Shown here piece by piece: positions 1-9,713 of a stretch of DNA of 64,000 nucleotides. The DNA lies in assembly GCF_963678635.1 (NCBI RefSeq), contig NC_087069.1:32389710-32453709 (forward strand). Reading direction: 5' to 3'. The position numbers and the translations under genes were made by a program. Position 1 is the stretch's first letter, and every line of letters begins with the position of its first letter. The DNA is from Symsagittifera roscoffensis. Lineage: Eukaryota; Xenacoelomorpha; Acoela; Convolutidae. A model generated the notes under the pieces. That model saw nothing but the letters and a program-made list of their open reading frames with translations. It was not told where the DNA came from and ran no database searches.

Positions 1-2070
1 GATGAGAACTATTTTTTACCCGTCTCAAACGAAACAATTCCTTTCCATCCATCGATATTTGATCAGATAAATTGTCAACATAGCAAGAAGGCAGCCATGA
101 GAACGCACAGATCGCATCAACCATCTGGCCTCAATGCAAATGAATGGAGACGTATTTTAACACACTTCGGGCTACAATCAGTTGAGATTTCAAAACAATT
201 GCTAAAATTTCCAAAAAATTGGCCACCGAAGAACTAAATCCAGAACAAATGGAGCCATATAACGCATGCAGATTAATAGCCTTAGATAAGAATCCAGGGG
301 TAAAACCCATAGGCATGGAAGAAGTTATGCGTAGGATAATAGGGCGAACAATAACCAAATGCCTAAAAAACGAACTCATGTCGCTCGGTTCGAACTACCA
401 TCTCTGTCTAGGACAAAAATGAGGCATTGAATATGCGATCCACACGCTAAAAGATCAATACAGCAAAACTTCCGTCGATGCTGTTTTACTGATAGATGCC
501 GAAAACGCTTTCAACTCGCTGAACCGAAAGCTGGCATTGAAAAAAATAGAAACACCTGCCCTTCTCTTTTAACAGCGATTAAGAACTCCTACTCCAATCC
601 ATCTAAACTGTTCGTTAACAAAAAAACAATCTACTCTCAAGAAGGGACAACCCAGGGGGATCCACTAGCAATGGCCATGTACAGTCTAGCCATAATACCC
701 CTGATAAAACTTTTATCAGTGGACGATGTAACCCAGAAATGGTACGCAGACGACGGAAACGCAGTCGGTAAATTAAGCAATCTACGAACCGTCATCGATA
801 AAATTGTATCACTGGGTATTTTTTTTGGCTACCACGTGAAAGAATCCAAATGCCAACTCATTGTCAAGGATGAAAAACTCGGTGAAGTTCAGAAAATCTT
901 CGCAAATACAGGAATCACTACAAAGGCAGGAGCCCAAGTGCTTGGTTTAGTTATAGGAACAGCATCTGAATGTAAAAAGTTCCTCAAACTTCAACAGAAT
1001 GAGCAAATCAAAATTTTGAAAAAACTAACGAAAATCGCTAAAACCTCCCCCCAAAATGTTTATGCCTGCTATACTAAAGGAGTTCAAGAAAAGTTTTCAT
1101 TTCTTGCCAGGACAAAGCCTAACACAATGGAAAACTTAGAAATAAGTGAAAATATTATCAAAGAACAATTCCGTGAGATATCCTCCTTACCCCTTAAAAT
1201 GGGCGGACTTAACATCAAGCTGCCATCCGATCATAAAAGCTACCTAGAATGGTCTGAGGAAAGATCACTAGTACTGGAATCTCAAGATCCTGTTACAGCA
1301 GTAACACGGCAAGAAAAAATAAGTACGAAAATCAAAAAATTGAAAACTGAAAGAACAAATCGAAAAAAGAAACAAACCTCATTAACTCTTTAAATGAAAC
1401 AGATAAATATGCAATCGACCTGGTCTCTGGAAAGGGAGTCTGTAACTGGCTGAATGCTTTACCACTGAGCAGATACAACTTCAACCTGAATAAATCAGAA
1501 CTCAGAGATTGTATTTACTAAAGATACGGATGGGAACCAACCAAAAACGCACTCACATGTGCATGTGGTGCTAAGTTTAACTTGACAAATGCGCTTCACT
1601 GTGCAAAGGGTGGTTACACACACATAAGACACAATGAAACTAGAGACACATTCGCCAACCTCATGAACGAGGTTTGCCATGACGTCGAGATTGAGCCGAA
1701 ACTTCAGCCGTTGCAAGGCGAAAGCTTTGTCAACGATTCAACTACAACTGAAGATAATGCACGACTTGACATTAAGGCAAACGGACTCTAGGGTTCAAGA
1801 TTCAGCCGCGCTTTTCAATCCCCATGCCAAAACATCGCGAAAACTGCATAAGGACGCATACAAATACAAGGAAACGCTGAAGAACTCCGAACTCCCGAAT
1901 TTTAAACGTAGAGCAGAGTAGCTTCTGCCCGCTAATTTTCGGATGCACCGGTGGCGCTGCTCCAACAGCCACGCGGACGATGCAGCTATTAGCCGAAAAA
2001 CTAAGTGTAAAAAGACAATAAAGCTATCCAGAATCTATAAACTACTTAAGAACTTAAATAAGATTCGCGC
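1..2070 (+). pseudogene. decayed non-LTR retroelement: reverse transcriptase plus C-terminal nuclease-like region
   Basis: The translated fragments, read across frames, give an RT of a type common in cnidarian, sponge and mollusc genomes. An N-terminal block contains NEWRRILTHF. Next come CRLIALDKNPGVKPIG, motif A (LLIDAENAFNSLNR, about 495-530), motif B (EGTTQGDPLAMAMY, about 640-680) and motif C (YADDGN, about 745). Downstream at about 1557-1640 is a Cys/His segment (CACG...HC...GGYTHIRHNETRD). This is followed by RLDIKANGL and FNPHAKTSRK, which resemble the endonuclease-like C-terminus of such elements. Decay is plain: a frameshift near 215, TGA at 420, another shift near 550, TAA in the middle, and further shifts after 1790. 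The 5' end lies outside the window. The two catalytic Asp of motif C are still present. The family assignment comes from remembered motif patterns, not a search. Confidence 0.8.
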
Positions 2071-2223
2071 TCCTGAGGAGCTCTATACTTTGTATAAGGG
2101 GGTGCAGATCGCTACGCAAACTTCAATTTATCGACAACTCCATAAGCGCTGTTGTAGAGGAAGGACTGCTAAGATAAATTAACATTACGACGATGCATTT
2201 AATGCTGATTTATGACATCATTG

Positions 2224-2226
<3 letters not shown>

Positions 2227-2288
<62 letters not shown>
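2227..2288. repeat. (AT)n microsatellite
   Basis: About 31 uninterrupted AT dinucleotides separate the decayed RT element from the following element. Confidence 0.97.
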
Positions 2289-2291
<3 letters not shown>

Positions 2292-2429
2292 TTTTTATAT
2301 CGCTGGTATGGCCCTATCAAGCTTGTGCACTTACCGTAACTAAACGGAAGGGCCCCTTTTGTAATTTAGTTTTTTTGTGCAATTAAGTCTTCTACTACTA
2401 CTTTTACTTCATTACTAATCATCTCCTTT

Positions 2430-2545
2430 TTGTCATTATCACTTCCACATCTAGAGAGTTCCAAGGATTTTGACCGGAATATGTGAAGGGACTCCTGTAA
2501 CCTCGGTTATTATGATACTTTTGACCTGATTACCCCCCAAAAAAT
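2430..2545 (+). repeat. copy of the 3'-end sequence of the PHD/RT element
   Basis: This stretch matches 6130-6245 closely: both contain TCATTATCACTTCCA, a TTCCAAGGATTTTGAC block, GAAGGGACTC and a GGTTA..ATGATACTTTTGACC end. The later copy is the 3' UTR of the element at 2.55-6.34 kb. The fragment here therefore looks like the 3' end of an earlier insertion of the same family, lying directly upstream of the next copy. Confidence 0.75.
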
Positions 2546-2558
2546 ATTAGGTTTTTGA

Positions 2559-2675
2559 AACCTGATTATGCACTAAAAATGTGCGAAAACGTTCTTTATT
2601 TCACGAAATTAACGTTTTCGAACTTGTATGAAACTTTCAATCTTGATGATGCACCAAATGTGCGAAAACGAGCAA
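2559..2675 (+). other. two hammerhead-ribozyme-like core motifs in tandem
   Basis: Two segments follow the pattern CTGATGA, then a short stem-loop, then GAAAAC. The first (2562-2590) reads CTGATTA, TGCAC, a 7-base loop, GTGC, GAAAAC. The second (about 2641-2671) reads TTGATGA, TGCAC, CAAAT, GTGC, GAAAAC. Each has one change in the conserved CTGATGA box, and both have an extra T before the stem, which a canonical hammerhead stem II lacks. I could not trace a convincing stem I or III. A third related motif lies at about 58846. This is a motif resemblance only. Confidence 0.3.
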
Positions 2676-3126
2676 GTTCAAATCTGCAAAAGCGAGTGAA
2701 TTCATTTTTTGAATATCTGATGAAAGAGTCATTTCGTAAATTTTGGTTGTCCGATCATTTTAGCCTAATTGTTGTGATAAACTTATTAAATAGATTTGTT
2801 ATGTTTGATGTTTGTGCCTGTGTGTGGAGCGCCCTCTGAGGGATTTTAGAGACAGGTCTGTCAAGTGGCTTTCTGTGGGGAGGTGGGGAACTGGAACTGG
2901 CTTGAGAAGTCTGGTGGTGCGCCGCTGGACCTACTGAGCTCGGGTGAGATTGTTCCTTGTTTTTGATTTTTAACCTTTATGCTGCCTTTTAACCTTTTAA
3001 ATTAATTTAGTTGTCTTTTTTTTTATTTGCTGATTTGTAAAATTCCCACTAACCGCTTATCATGGGTTAGTTCAGTCCCCTAAAGTCCAGTCAAAATCCT
3101 TTTTTTTACCTTTATGCTGCGTCAAG

Positions 3127-3492
3127 ATGAGGAAAAACAACAAAGAGTGTACAAGCAAAGATTGCTTAAAACCTTCAGGACTGATAAATTGGATTAAATG
3201 TGATTGTTGTTCTAGTTAGTATCATATCAGTTGTGTAAATATTTCTCTTAGCGACTCTAAGAAAACCCAATGGTTTCAGTGTCCTTTATGCGTTGATGTA
3301 AAATCTGTTAATAAAGCAACAATAGGTAATGATTTAGTGCTAGACAATTATGTTAATACAGCCATCTCAAATGTCCGAGTACTCAAGAGAGTACCAAAAG
3401 ACTCGCGTGTTCCCTTGGCGGAAAATCTGTCGGACAAAATAAATGACATCGTCTACAATGTAGAAGATGTTACAAAATGGCTAATTTTTTAA
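3127..3492 (+). pseudogene. ORF1 of the element: PHD-type zinc finger protein (about 121 codons, one internal stop)
   Basis: Reading from ATG 3127, the Cys/His spacing fits a PHD finger (C4HC3): C8, C13, C25 and C28 (CDCC), then YHISC, then a Trp and CPLC. TAG at 3217 interrupts the frame just before YHISC. The related minus-strand copy at 63.6 kb has TGG there, so the stop is a recent G-to-A change. The frame ends with TAA at 3490-3492. In the minus-strand copy the same position is TGA, so the ORF end appears ancestral. PHD-bearing ORF1 proteins are known from CR1-type non-LTR elements, where a chromatin-targeting role has been proposed. The remaining 60 residues are charged and unrecognised. 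Confidence 0.7.
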
Positions 3493-3501
3493 ACGTCGTT
3501 C

Positions 3502-6028
3502 TTGTTTTTTTTGGAGCAACCGAAAAGAAGTGGACGCAAACAGACCACAAGCATGAGCTCTTTGATAAATAAAAAAATTCGAGCAAATGACGTGTCACTT
3601 CCAAAACCCCATCCCCAAGTTTCAAGCCCGCCTCTGAGTGACCTCGAGCAGAGAATAAAGTTAATAAGTAGTAAGCTCGATGAAGGAAATGTAAAGGGAG
3701 GAATAAGGCTTGCTGCTTCGGATGACAAAATAGCTCCTTTTTCAACTGATAACTATCAAAAATTATTATCTAAGCACCCGCAGCGAGCCAAATTTGCAGC
3801 TCCAAATCCAGAAAAGTTGGATAGTTTTTTCGTAACCGATTTCGACCTATACAAAGCGATAATGTCCTTTCCAAACGGATCAGCAGCAGGTCCTGATAAA
3901 ATATTTCCTCAAATTTTTAAAGATCTTGTTAGTAAGTCGAATGGCAGTGCAGGACTTAATTTTCTGAAATCGCTTACTAAGCTGATAAACCTCATTGGAG
4001 ATGGCAAAATACCGGAACCACTAAGACCTTTCTTTTTTGGCGCAAAGCTTATCGCCCTCATAAAAATAGACGGAGGGTTGAGACCGATTGCCATAGGCAA
4101 CACGCTGAGACGTATCGCGTCTAAATGCGCTGGAAGCAAGGCCCTCTCCGAGCGACAAAATTTTTTCGGAAACGTACAGGTAGGATGCAGTACCAAACGA
4201 GGAGCAGAAATAGCTGCGCACTCGTTTCGAAACCTAATTGAACGCGACGACAATCCAAAATGTACTGTTCTTTTAAAACTAGGTTTTAAGAATGCCTTTA
4301 ACTCTTTAAACAGAGAAACAATGCTGAATCATGTTTTTTCAAATCGCCCCGAATTATATAATTACACCCATTGCGCGTATGCTAAACCTAGTTACCTTTT
4401 TTACGGAAGCTCTGTCATAATGTCAGAAGACGGAACTCAGCAAGGTGATCCTGAAGCCCCACCCCTTTTTGCGGAAACAATTCATACACTAGTCAAACAG
4501 TTGGAGTCGAAAATTAACATCTGGTATTTAGATGATGGGAATTTAGCCGACGACTATAAGGTAGTACTCCGGGACCTTAAAAACATTCTGAAATCGGAAC
4601 AAATTTACGGCCTGAGCTTAAACACTGAGAAGTGTGAACTTTGTTTTTTGGGACCGACTACTAGTACACAGTATAATTCAATTTTAACACAATTTCGAAA
4701 AATATGCCCCAAAATAAAAATAAAAACAAAAGAAGAACTCCTCATTTTAGGATCTCCAATCGGCGAACTTTGCCGAAAAGAATTACTCGACGAAAAAATT
4801 AGGGAGCTTGAAAAAATCTCGGATGTCATTGACAAACTAGACGCCCATTATGGTTTTTACATCCTGAAAAATTGCTTTAGCATGCCAAAACTCCTATATT
4901 TTTTGAGTACGAGCCCTTGTTTTTTGCAAAATGATTTTTTGGAACGCTACGATAAATTACTAAGAAATTCGTTATGCAAGGTCACTAACGTGAAAATGGA
5001 TGATAACCAGTTTTTACAAGCAGTTCTCCCGGCAGCCAAAGGTGGCTTGGGCGTTTCTTCCGCTCGTCTACTCACTTTACCCGCTTTCTTAGCCTCAGCA
5101 GTAGGAGCAAAAGATGCCTTGAGCGAAATCTTTGGTTTGGAGCATGTGGATGGAACCTATGATGATGCGCTTAAACGGTGGTTTGACCTTGGAAAAATTG
5201 AAATGGCTCCGGAAAATGAAATCCAAAAAAATTGGACGGAGCCAATTTTTGACAGCGAAATTGCAGACTTGATTTTACGACTCGAACCAACGGACGTGAA
5301 AAGGTTCAACGCGTTCCAAGATAGATTTGGATCCCAATGGTTGAACGTCATCCCCTGCAAAAATTTAAGGTTAAAACTGTCGAACCAACAACTCAGAATT
5401 GCGATAGGACTTCGATTAGGATCAAAAATATGCGAACGGCATAAATGCGTGTGCGGAAAAGACGTTACTGAGGATGATTGGCATGGTCTTTCTTGCCTCA
5501 AAAGTGCAGGGAGATTCTCTAGGCATTCAAACCTGAATGCCCTTATAAAGCAGAGTCTATCATCTACTCACATTCCGTCTGTTTTAGAACCACGACACCT
5601 ATACAGGACCGATCAGAAGCGACCAGACGGTTTGACGCTCGTTCCATGGGCTGATGGTAAGCAGCTCTTGTGGGATGTAACGGTAGTAGACTCCTTAGCT
5701 CCTTGTAGGATTAATGCCGGGTCTGTTTGTAACCCTGGTACGGCTGCCGCTGAAGCGGAAGAGCGAAAAATTGACAAATATAAAGATCTTGTAAATGATG
5801 TATATCTTTTTCAACCGCTAGCTTTTGAAATTCAGGGCGCGGCCGGCCCCAGCACAGAAGTTTTTTTTGAGCAAGCTTTGTAAGAACCTAAGCATATGCA
5901 CTGAGGAACCCAGAGCAGGCAGCTTTTTAAAACAGAGAATCTCCCTGGCAATACAGATTGCGAACGCCGCTTGCGTACTCGGAACAATAAATGACAAAAT
6001 AACTTTCGACGAAATTTTTTACTTGTAA
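3502..6028 (+). pseudogene. ORF2 of the element: reverse transcriptase with Cys/His motif and C-terminal restriction-like endonuclease
   Basis: Numbering is from codon 3502. A TTG stands here; the related copy at 63.3 kb has ATG. RT motifs appear in order: GGLRPIAIGNTLRRIAS at about 192; motif A LKLGFKNAFNSLNR at about 259; GTQQGDP at about 312; and YLDD at 342-345. The Cys/His motif is C649-x-C651-x9-H661-x3-C665. A PD-(D/E)xK-like end follows, with RPDG (D709) and WDVTVVD (D726). This order (RT, zinc motif, RLE) is that of R2-like, endonuclease-at-the-C-terminus elements. Lesions: motif A Asp261 is Gly (GGT at 4282), and one extra T in the T-run at about 5862-5869 causes a premature TAA at 5881. 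The original last residues, about 48, continue in the next frame to 6028. Confidence 0.85.
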
Positions 6029-6340
6029 CACTTGCATATTATATTATCTCGTGTCGAGTTGCGTGTTCTTATTGAAGAAGCGTAACCCGTATCGATTTTA
6101 AATGAAAAGGACTTAAACACTTGACATCTTCTTTTATCATTATCACTTCCATATCTAGAAAATTCCAAGGATTTTGACTGGAATACATGATGAAGGGACT
6201 CATGACTGTAACCGCGGTTACTATGATACTTTTGACCTTCTGATTATATGTCAGAGAAAAAAAAAACTAAGAAAAGACGAAAAAAAAGAAAAAAAAAACA
6301 AAAAAAAAAAACAAAAAAAAAGAAAAAAAAAATTTTTTTA
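6029..6340 (+). repeat. 3' UTR and A-rich tail of the element
   Basis: The segment 6130-6245 repeats 2430-2545, and a more decayed version recurs at 57.5 kb. From about 6250 to 6330 the strand is almost all A with scattered G and C. That is what is expected of a poly(A)-type retroelement tail that has mutated. Confidence 0.7.
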
Positions 6341-6346
6341 ATCTAC

Positions 6347-6442
6347 GAGTTTGTAACTAACATGTATTATGAGTTTGTAACTAACATGTATCATGAGTTT
6401 GTAACTAACATGTATTATGAGTTTGTAACTAACATGTATTGC
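6347..6442. repeat. 24-bp minisatellite, four copies
   Basis: The unit GAGTTTGTAACTAACATGTA plus TTAT is repeated four times with almost no divergence, immediately after the A-rich tail. The last copy overlaps the end of the minus-strand ORF and supplies its stop codon. Confidence 0.95.
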
Positions 6443-7014
6443 TGTGTCAGATGACCCAGGTAAGTAATAATTGAGCCATCCTTCATGTAATTCTGAAAGT
6501 GTTTGATTTTTGACTCCGAGGCGTTTTCCGGTACCTGATAGTTTATCGAAACACATTGCCAACAGTCCTCTGCTTGATCCAGGAGACGTGATAGCTGGTT
6601 AAGATAATTTTCATATGCTTGTAAGTGATATGATATAATTTCAGGTACCTTTTGATATTTATAAATCATATTTTTACATCGATTAAGTAATTGACTGTCG
6701 TTTTGATCAGACATAACGTGAAGCTCATTTATCACAGTTTCGTAATCCATACAGCGATTGAGAAATTTCTTCGCCATCGTTTTGTTTTTAGCTGCCAAGC
6801 GGTACATATAGGATACATCTTTCCGCTGTAGCTCCAAGTCTTCTTTTTTGATCAGGCTTCGTTTATGTTTGTCTTTTCGCTCGAAAGTTTCTGCCATTCG
6901 TTTTACTGCTGGCATATATATGTACCAAAGAAACGTATCAAGAATAATTGCGGATATCGTGGCTGTTGCTAGCATTTCAAGCAAAGTAATAATTGACAAA
7001 TCCTCCAATGCCAT
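6415..7014 (-). CDS. unrecognised 199-aa ORF with one N-terminal membrane segment
   Basis: A single ATG-initiated frame of 199 codons runs without interruption on the minus strand. That length is unlikely by chance in DNA this AT-rich. Residues about 8-34 are hydrophobic with aromatics (LLEMLATATISAIILDTFLW), fitting one membrane helix or signal anchor. The rest is charged and helical in character, with Lys/Arg clusters at about 40-65, Tyr/Leu-rich heptad-like stretches at about 100-150, and several Cys. I do not recognise a family. The last seven residues and the stop come from the minisatellite, so the natural end is probably lost or lies in another exon. No RT or gag motif is present. It could be an exon of a host gene or an accessory ORF of a mobile element. 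Confidence 0.4.
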   Translation of the reverse strand: MALEDLSIITLLEMLATATISAIILDTFLWYIYMPAVKRMAETFERKDKHKRSLIKKEDLELQRKDVSYMYRLAAKNKTMAKKFLNRCMDYETVINELHVMSDQNDSQLLNRCKNMIYKYQKVPEIISYHLQAYENYLNQLSRLLDQAEDCWQCVSINYQVPENASESKIKHFQNYMKDGSIITYLGHLTQQYMLVTNS

Positions 7015-8580
7015 TGTGGTTGCTCAGCTCAAACTAATTTTATTTTGCAGTAAGTTGCATTTGACCACTGTATAATTTTTCTTTGGTTTTTCCTTGAAGG
7101 TTGCAGTTCTCTTATTCAGCTTGTTTTAATGAACGGTTTTGTTATTACACTTATTTCTGTTTTTCCTCAAATTGTTAAGCAGTCCAAAACTGATTCATTT
7201 TAAAAAAGCGTAAATTGATGCACTGCAGCTGTCTACGTTGGATTTTTTTTGCCCTATGAAAAAATTCCATAGCTGCTTTTTTGTATTTGAGAAGCTATGC
7301 TCTGACGAAAATGAAACTTTCAGATCTTTATTCAATAAAACGTTCCTCAATGGTTTATTGTTCCGACTTTCGAAGAAAACGGAATATTTATGCTCGGTGT
7401 CGTTTTTTTTCAGCACCAATCGATAATAATAATTTTCAACAAAATTTATTTTAATACCCCATTGAAGATATCGCCTTCCTAAATTCAAATGAAAAAAGAT
7501 ATTTCACCTCCGAATATTTTTTGTGAAGTTCTGGGGATTTGAAATTTGCCATGTTCTGGACTAAATTATACGCGCTTTTAAGAGTTTATTCATCATAATG
7601 CTGAGAGCGTAACGCACAGCAAAATCGTTCCAAATTGAATTGAGGCTAGCTAATTTGTCGTATCAATTTCGTACGACTCAAAATTTTACACATAAATTTT
7701 GTCCAAAATATATAGGTTTTCAATATTTTCTTTTCCCAAAAACTATTTGATACGAATTAAGGGACAGTCAGAACATTCAGGGCTTTGCCCTGATATACGA
7801 GCAGTCTTGTTGTTCATTATCGCCGTTATTGACATTTTTTCTGATTAATAAGCTACTGCTTTTCGAGCATATAATAAATGTTAAGTCAATCGAAGATTGA
7901 CTTCCGATGCATTAAGATACATCCTCATAAATTGAAGTGGAACTGCATTCAATTTTTTCGGATTAATTTCCTATGACTATCCCTTGTTAGCTCAATTAAG
8001 ATTTTAAAAAAACGAAAATTATCTGCTCGACGAAAATCTATCACGCGATTAGCAAGTCTCCACAGTGTAGAGTAGTATTTTGCTTTTGAATTGATATCGC
8101 GCGATACCGATTTGCCAATTGCGACCAGATTAATTAGGCTATTGCAACTGGATACCAGTCTTTTCTGGATAACAGAAATTTTTCCTCTCTTGTTTTTTCT
8201 CTTTGTTATTTTTATGTTTGTATTGTCATCAAACTGAATGTTTCCAGATTTCTGATGATGTCTTAGGACGTAAACCTTTAATTGAAGTAATAGTGATACA
8301 CGTTTTTACCATCTTTTTCACAATTGTCAAGCCGTTTTTTATCAAAACTGTTTTCACTGGATTTTTTGTTTATTGTCGAAATGTCAAGCTCTTTTCATCT
8401 TAGGCTGAACTGTGTACGTTCACGAAATTTGACTTAGTGTGAGAGAGTAGAGAGAAAACTTGTCGCATCAATTTTTGCAGTTACAAAACTGATCGTGGAT
8501 GGAACAAGTGTACGAAATTAATAAATGTGAGAATGAGAACAAAATAGAACGTTTCATCAGTCACTGAAAATACCAAAACT
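7015..8580. other. AT-rich non-coding stretch
   Basis: I see no ORF with coding character, no RNA gene and no clear repeat here. Short ORFs of 60-97 codons in this interval look like chance frames. Confidence 0.6.
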
Positions 8581-8582
8581 CT

Positions 8583-9205
8583 CCGTATTGTTCCGACCAT
8601 TGAAAATGGGGAGGAACTTTGTATTCCCGGGTGTTTTTTAGTTTGGTTCTTTCTGTTGTCCACTCAAAATCAAGCACCACAAATAAGCATCGGAATGGGT
8701 TGAGTGATATATCATATCCTTTTGAACCACTCTAAGTCGTGATTCGAACATTTTAAAAAAAAATTGAAACTTACGGTGTCGAGAAAAACAGGTTTGAAAA
8801 TTTCAATTTTTAGTCTAATTGTGAGTCAATTAAGCGAGCGAGCAGGCGCAAAATAGGCTTGTTATTTGTTATAGAAGAAGGATCAGCTGTGAAAGTTGTA
8901 TTCAAGTCCTAAAAATTTAAATTTACTCAAGTAAAATTAGTTCGAAGTTTTTAGGCCATTTTTGGCATCAACATATCAAAAAAATGTGCAAAATTGTTTT
9001 TGAAAGTTTAGAAAAATATTCAAAAATTTTTTGACAATTTTTTTGTTGTTCTTGTCATGTTTCGACTGAAAATGTTGTCCATCTTGCCAATATTGCTAAG
9101 ATGCCTAAATTTTAGGCTTTTGTCCAATATTTTTTGTTCTTGATCCAAGAATATGGTGGAACATTTGATACTTGCACAGCAACCGGCTAAACTTGTTTCT
9201 GCTTA
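8583..9205 (+). repeat. dispersed repeat family 'GTTCCGACCAT', near-complete copy
   Basis: The copy starts GTTCCGACCATTGAAAATGG and ends near GGAACATT...CTTGCACAGCAACCGGCTA. Landmarks shared with other copies are a GGGTTGAGTGATATATCATAT block, a GTGATTCGAAC block, a GGTGTCGAGAAAAAC block and AAGCGAGCGAGCAGGC. Other copies lie at about 15.4, 15.94, 31.66, 32.26, 45.4, 45.77 and 46.36 kb. The start and the end region contain the complementary words GTTCCGACCAT and ATGGTCGGAAC, so the unit may be an inverted-repeat element. Confidence 0.7.
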
Positions 9206-9325
9206 AATTGTGCGGTTTCTTCATCAGTAGGTGTTCTACACTCTGAGCAAATGGATTGCAGCTCAACGTATTTTGCTGATGATGTTTTTTTATTTCAGAA
9301 AGTCACCCAACGGCTCATGATTTAT

Positions 9326-9660
9326 ATCTATCTATCTATCTATACTATATTTAAATGCAAGTGACAGCTATCTCCCATGTTTAAGCGTAATAATTTAGCA
9401 TGTTTAACGAAAGAATTTTTTCATGTTTAAGCTATAGCACAAATTGCAATGCTTAAGAAAATGTTTCAATTAGTTTTTCGCAAGGTCATTAATTTGTCAG
9501 TATTTTTGTCGAGGCCAGATTAAGTCTGCCTGTCTGTATACCTGCTTTTTTAAATTAATTTGATTATGTCTGTCTACCCGTCGCCTAATTTTTTAACTTT
9601 CATCTATTATCTATCTATTATATATTTAAATGCGGGCTTCACTATCTGGCCATGCTTAAG
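9326..9660. repeat. (CTAT)n tract and two related blocks
   Basis: An ATCTATCTATCTATCTAT run at about 9328 is followed by ATTTAAATGC and CATGTTTAAG words. The same order recurs at about 9600-9660, so a segment of about 270 bases was duplicated. Confidence 0.5.
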
Positions 9661-9713
9661 TTTTTTCAACTAATTTTTTTTGCATGTTTCGCAACCCTCA
9701 GAGTACTCTGATG

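Larger units (their letters stand above)
2550..6340 (+). mobile_element. non-LTR retrotransposon with PHD-finger ORF1 and RT/endonuclease ORF2, nearly full length
   Basis: The element comprises a 5' UTR of several hundred bases, ORF1 (3127-3492), ORF2 (3502-6028 with one frameshift), a 3' UTR of about 215 bases and an A-rich tail starting at about 6250. The 5' UTR segment 2800-3126 is found again on the minus strand at about 63.66-64.0 kb, so it belongs to the element. The 5' boundary is uncertain. Position 2550 is where the 3'-UTR-like repeat of the preceding copy ends. I did not find a convincing target-site duplication. The copy is inactive: ORF1 has an internal stop, the RT motif A Asp is lost, and ORF2 is shifted near its end. 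Confidence 0.75.

Noticed and set aside
1495-1716. Minus-strand ORF across the first RT element
   Set aside because: It is antisense to the conserved Cys/His and nuclease-like region and has no features of its own.
6248-6454. Lys-rich 68-codon ORF
   Set aside because: It is the translation of the A-rich tail plus the minisatellite.
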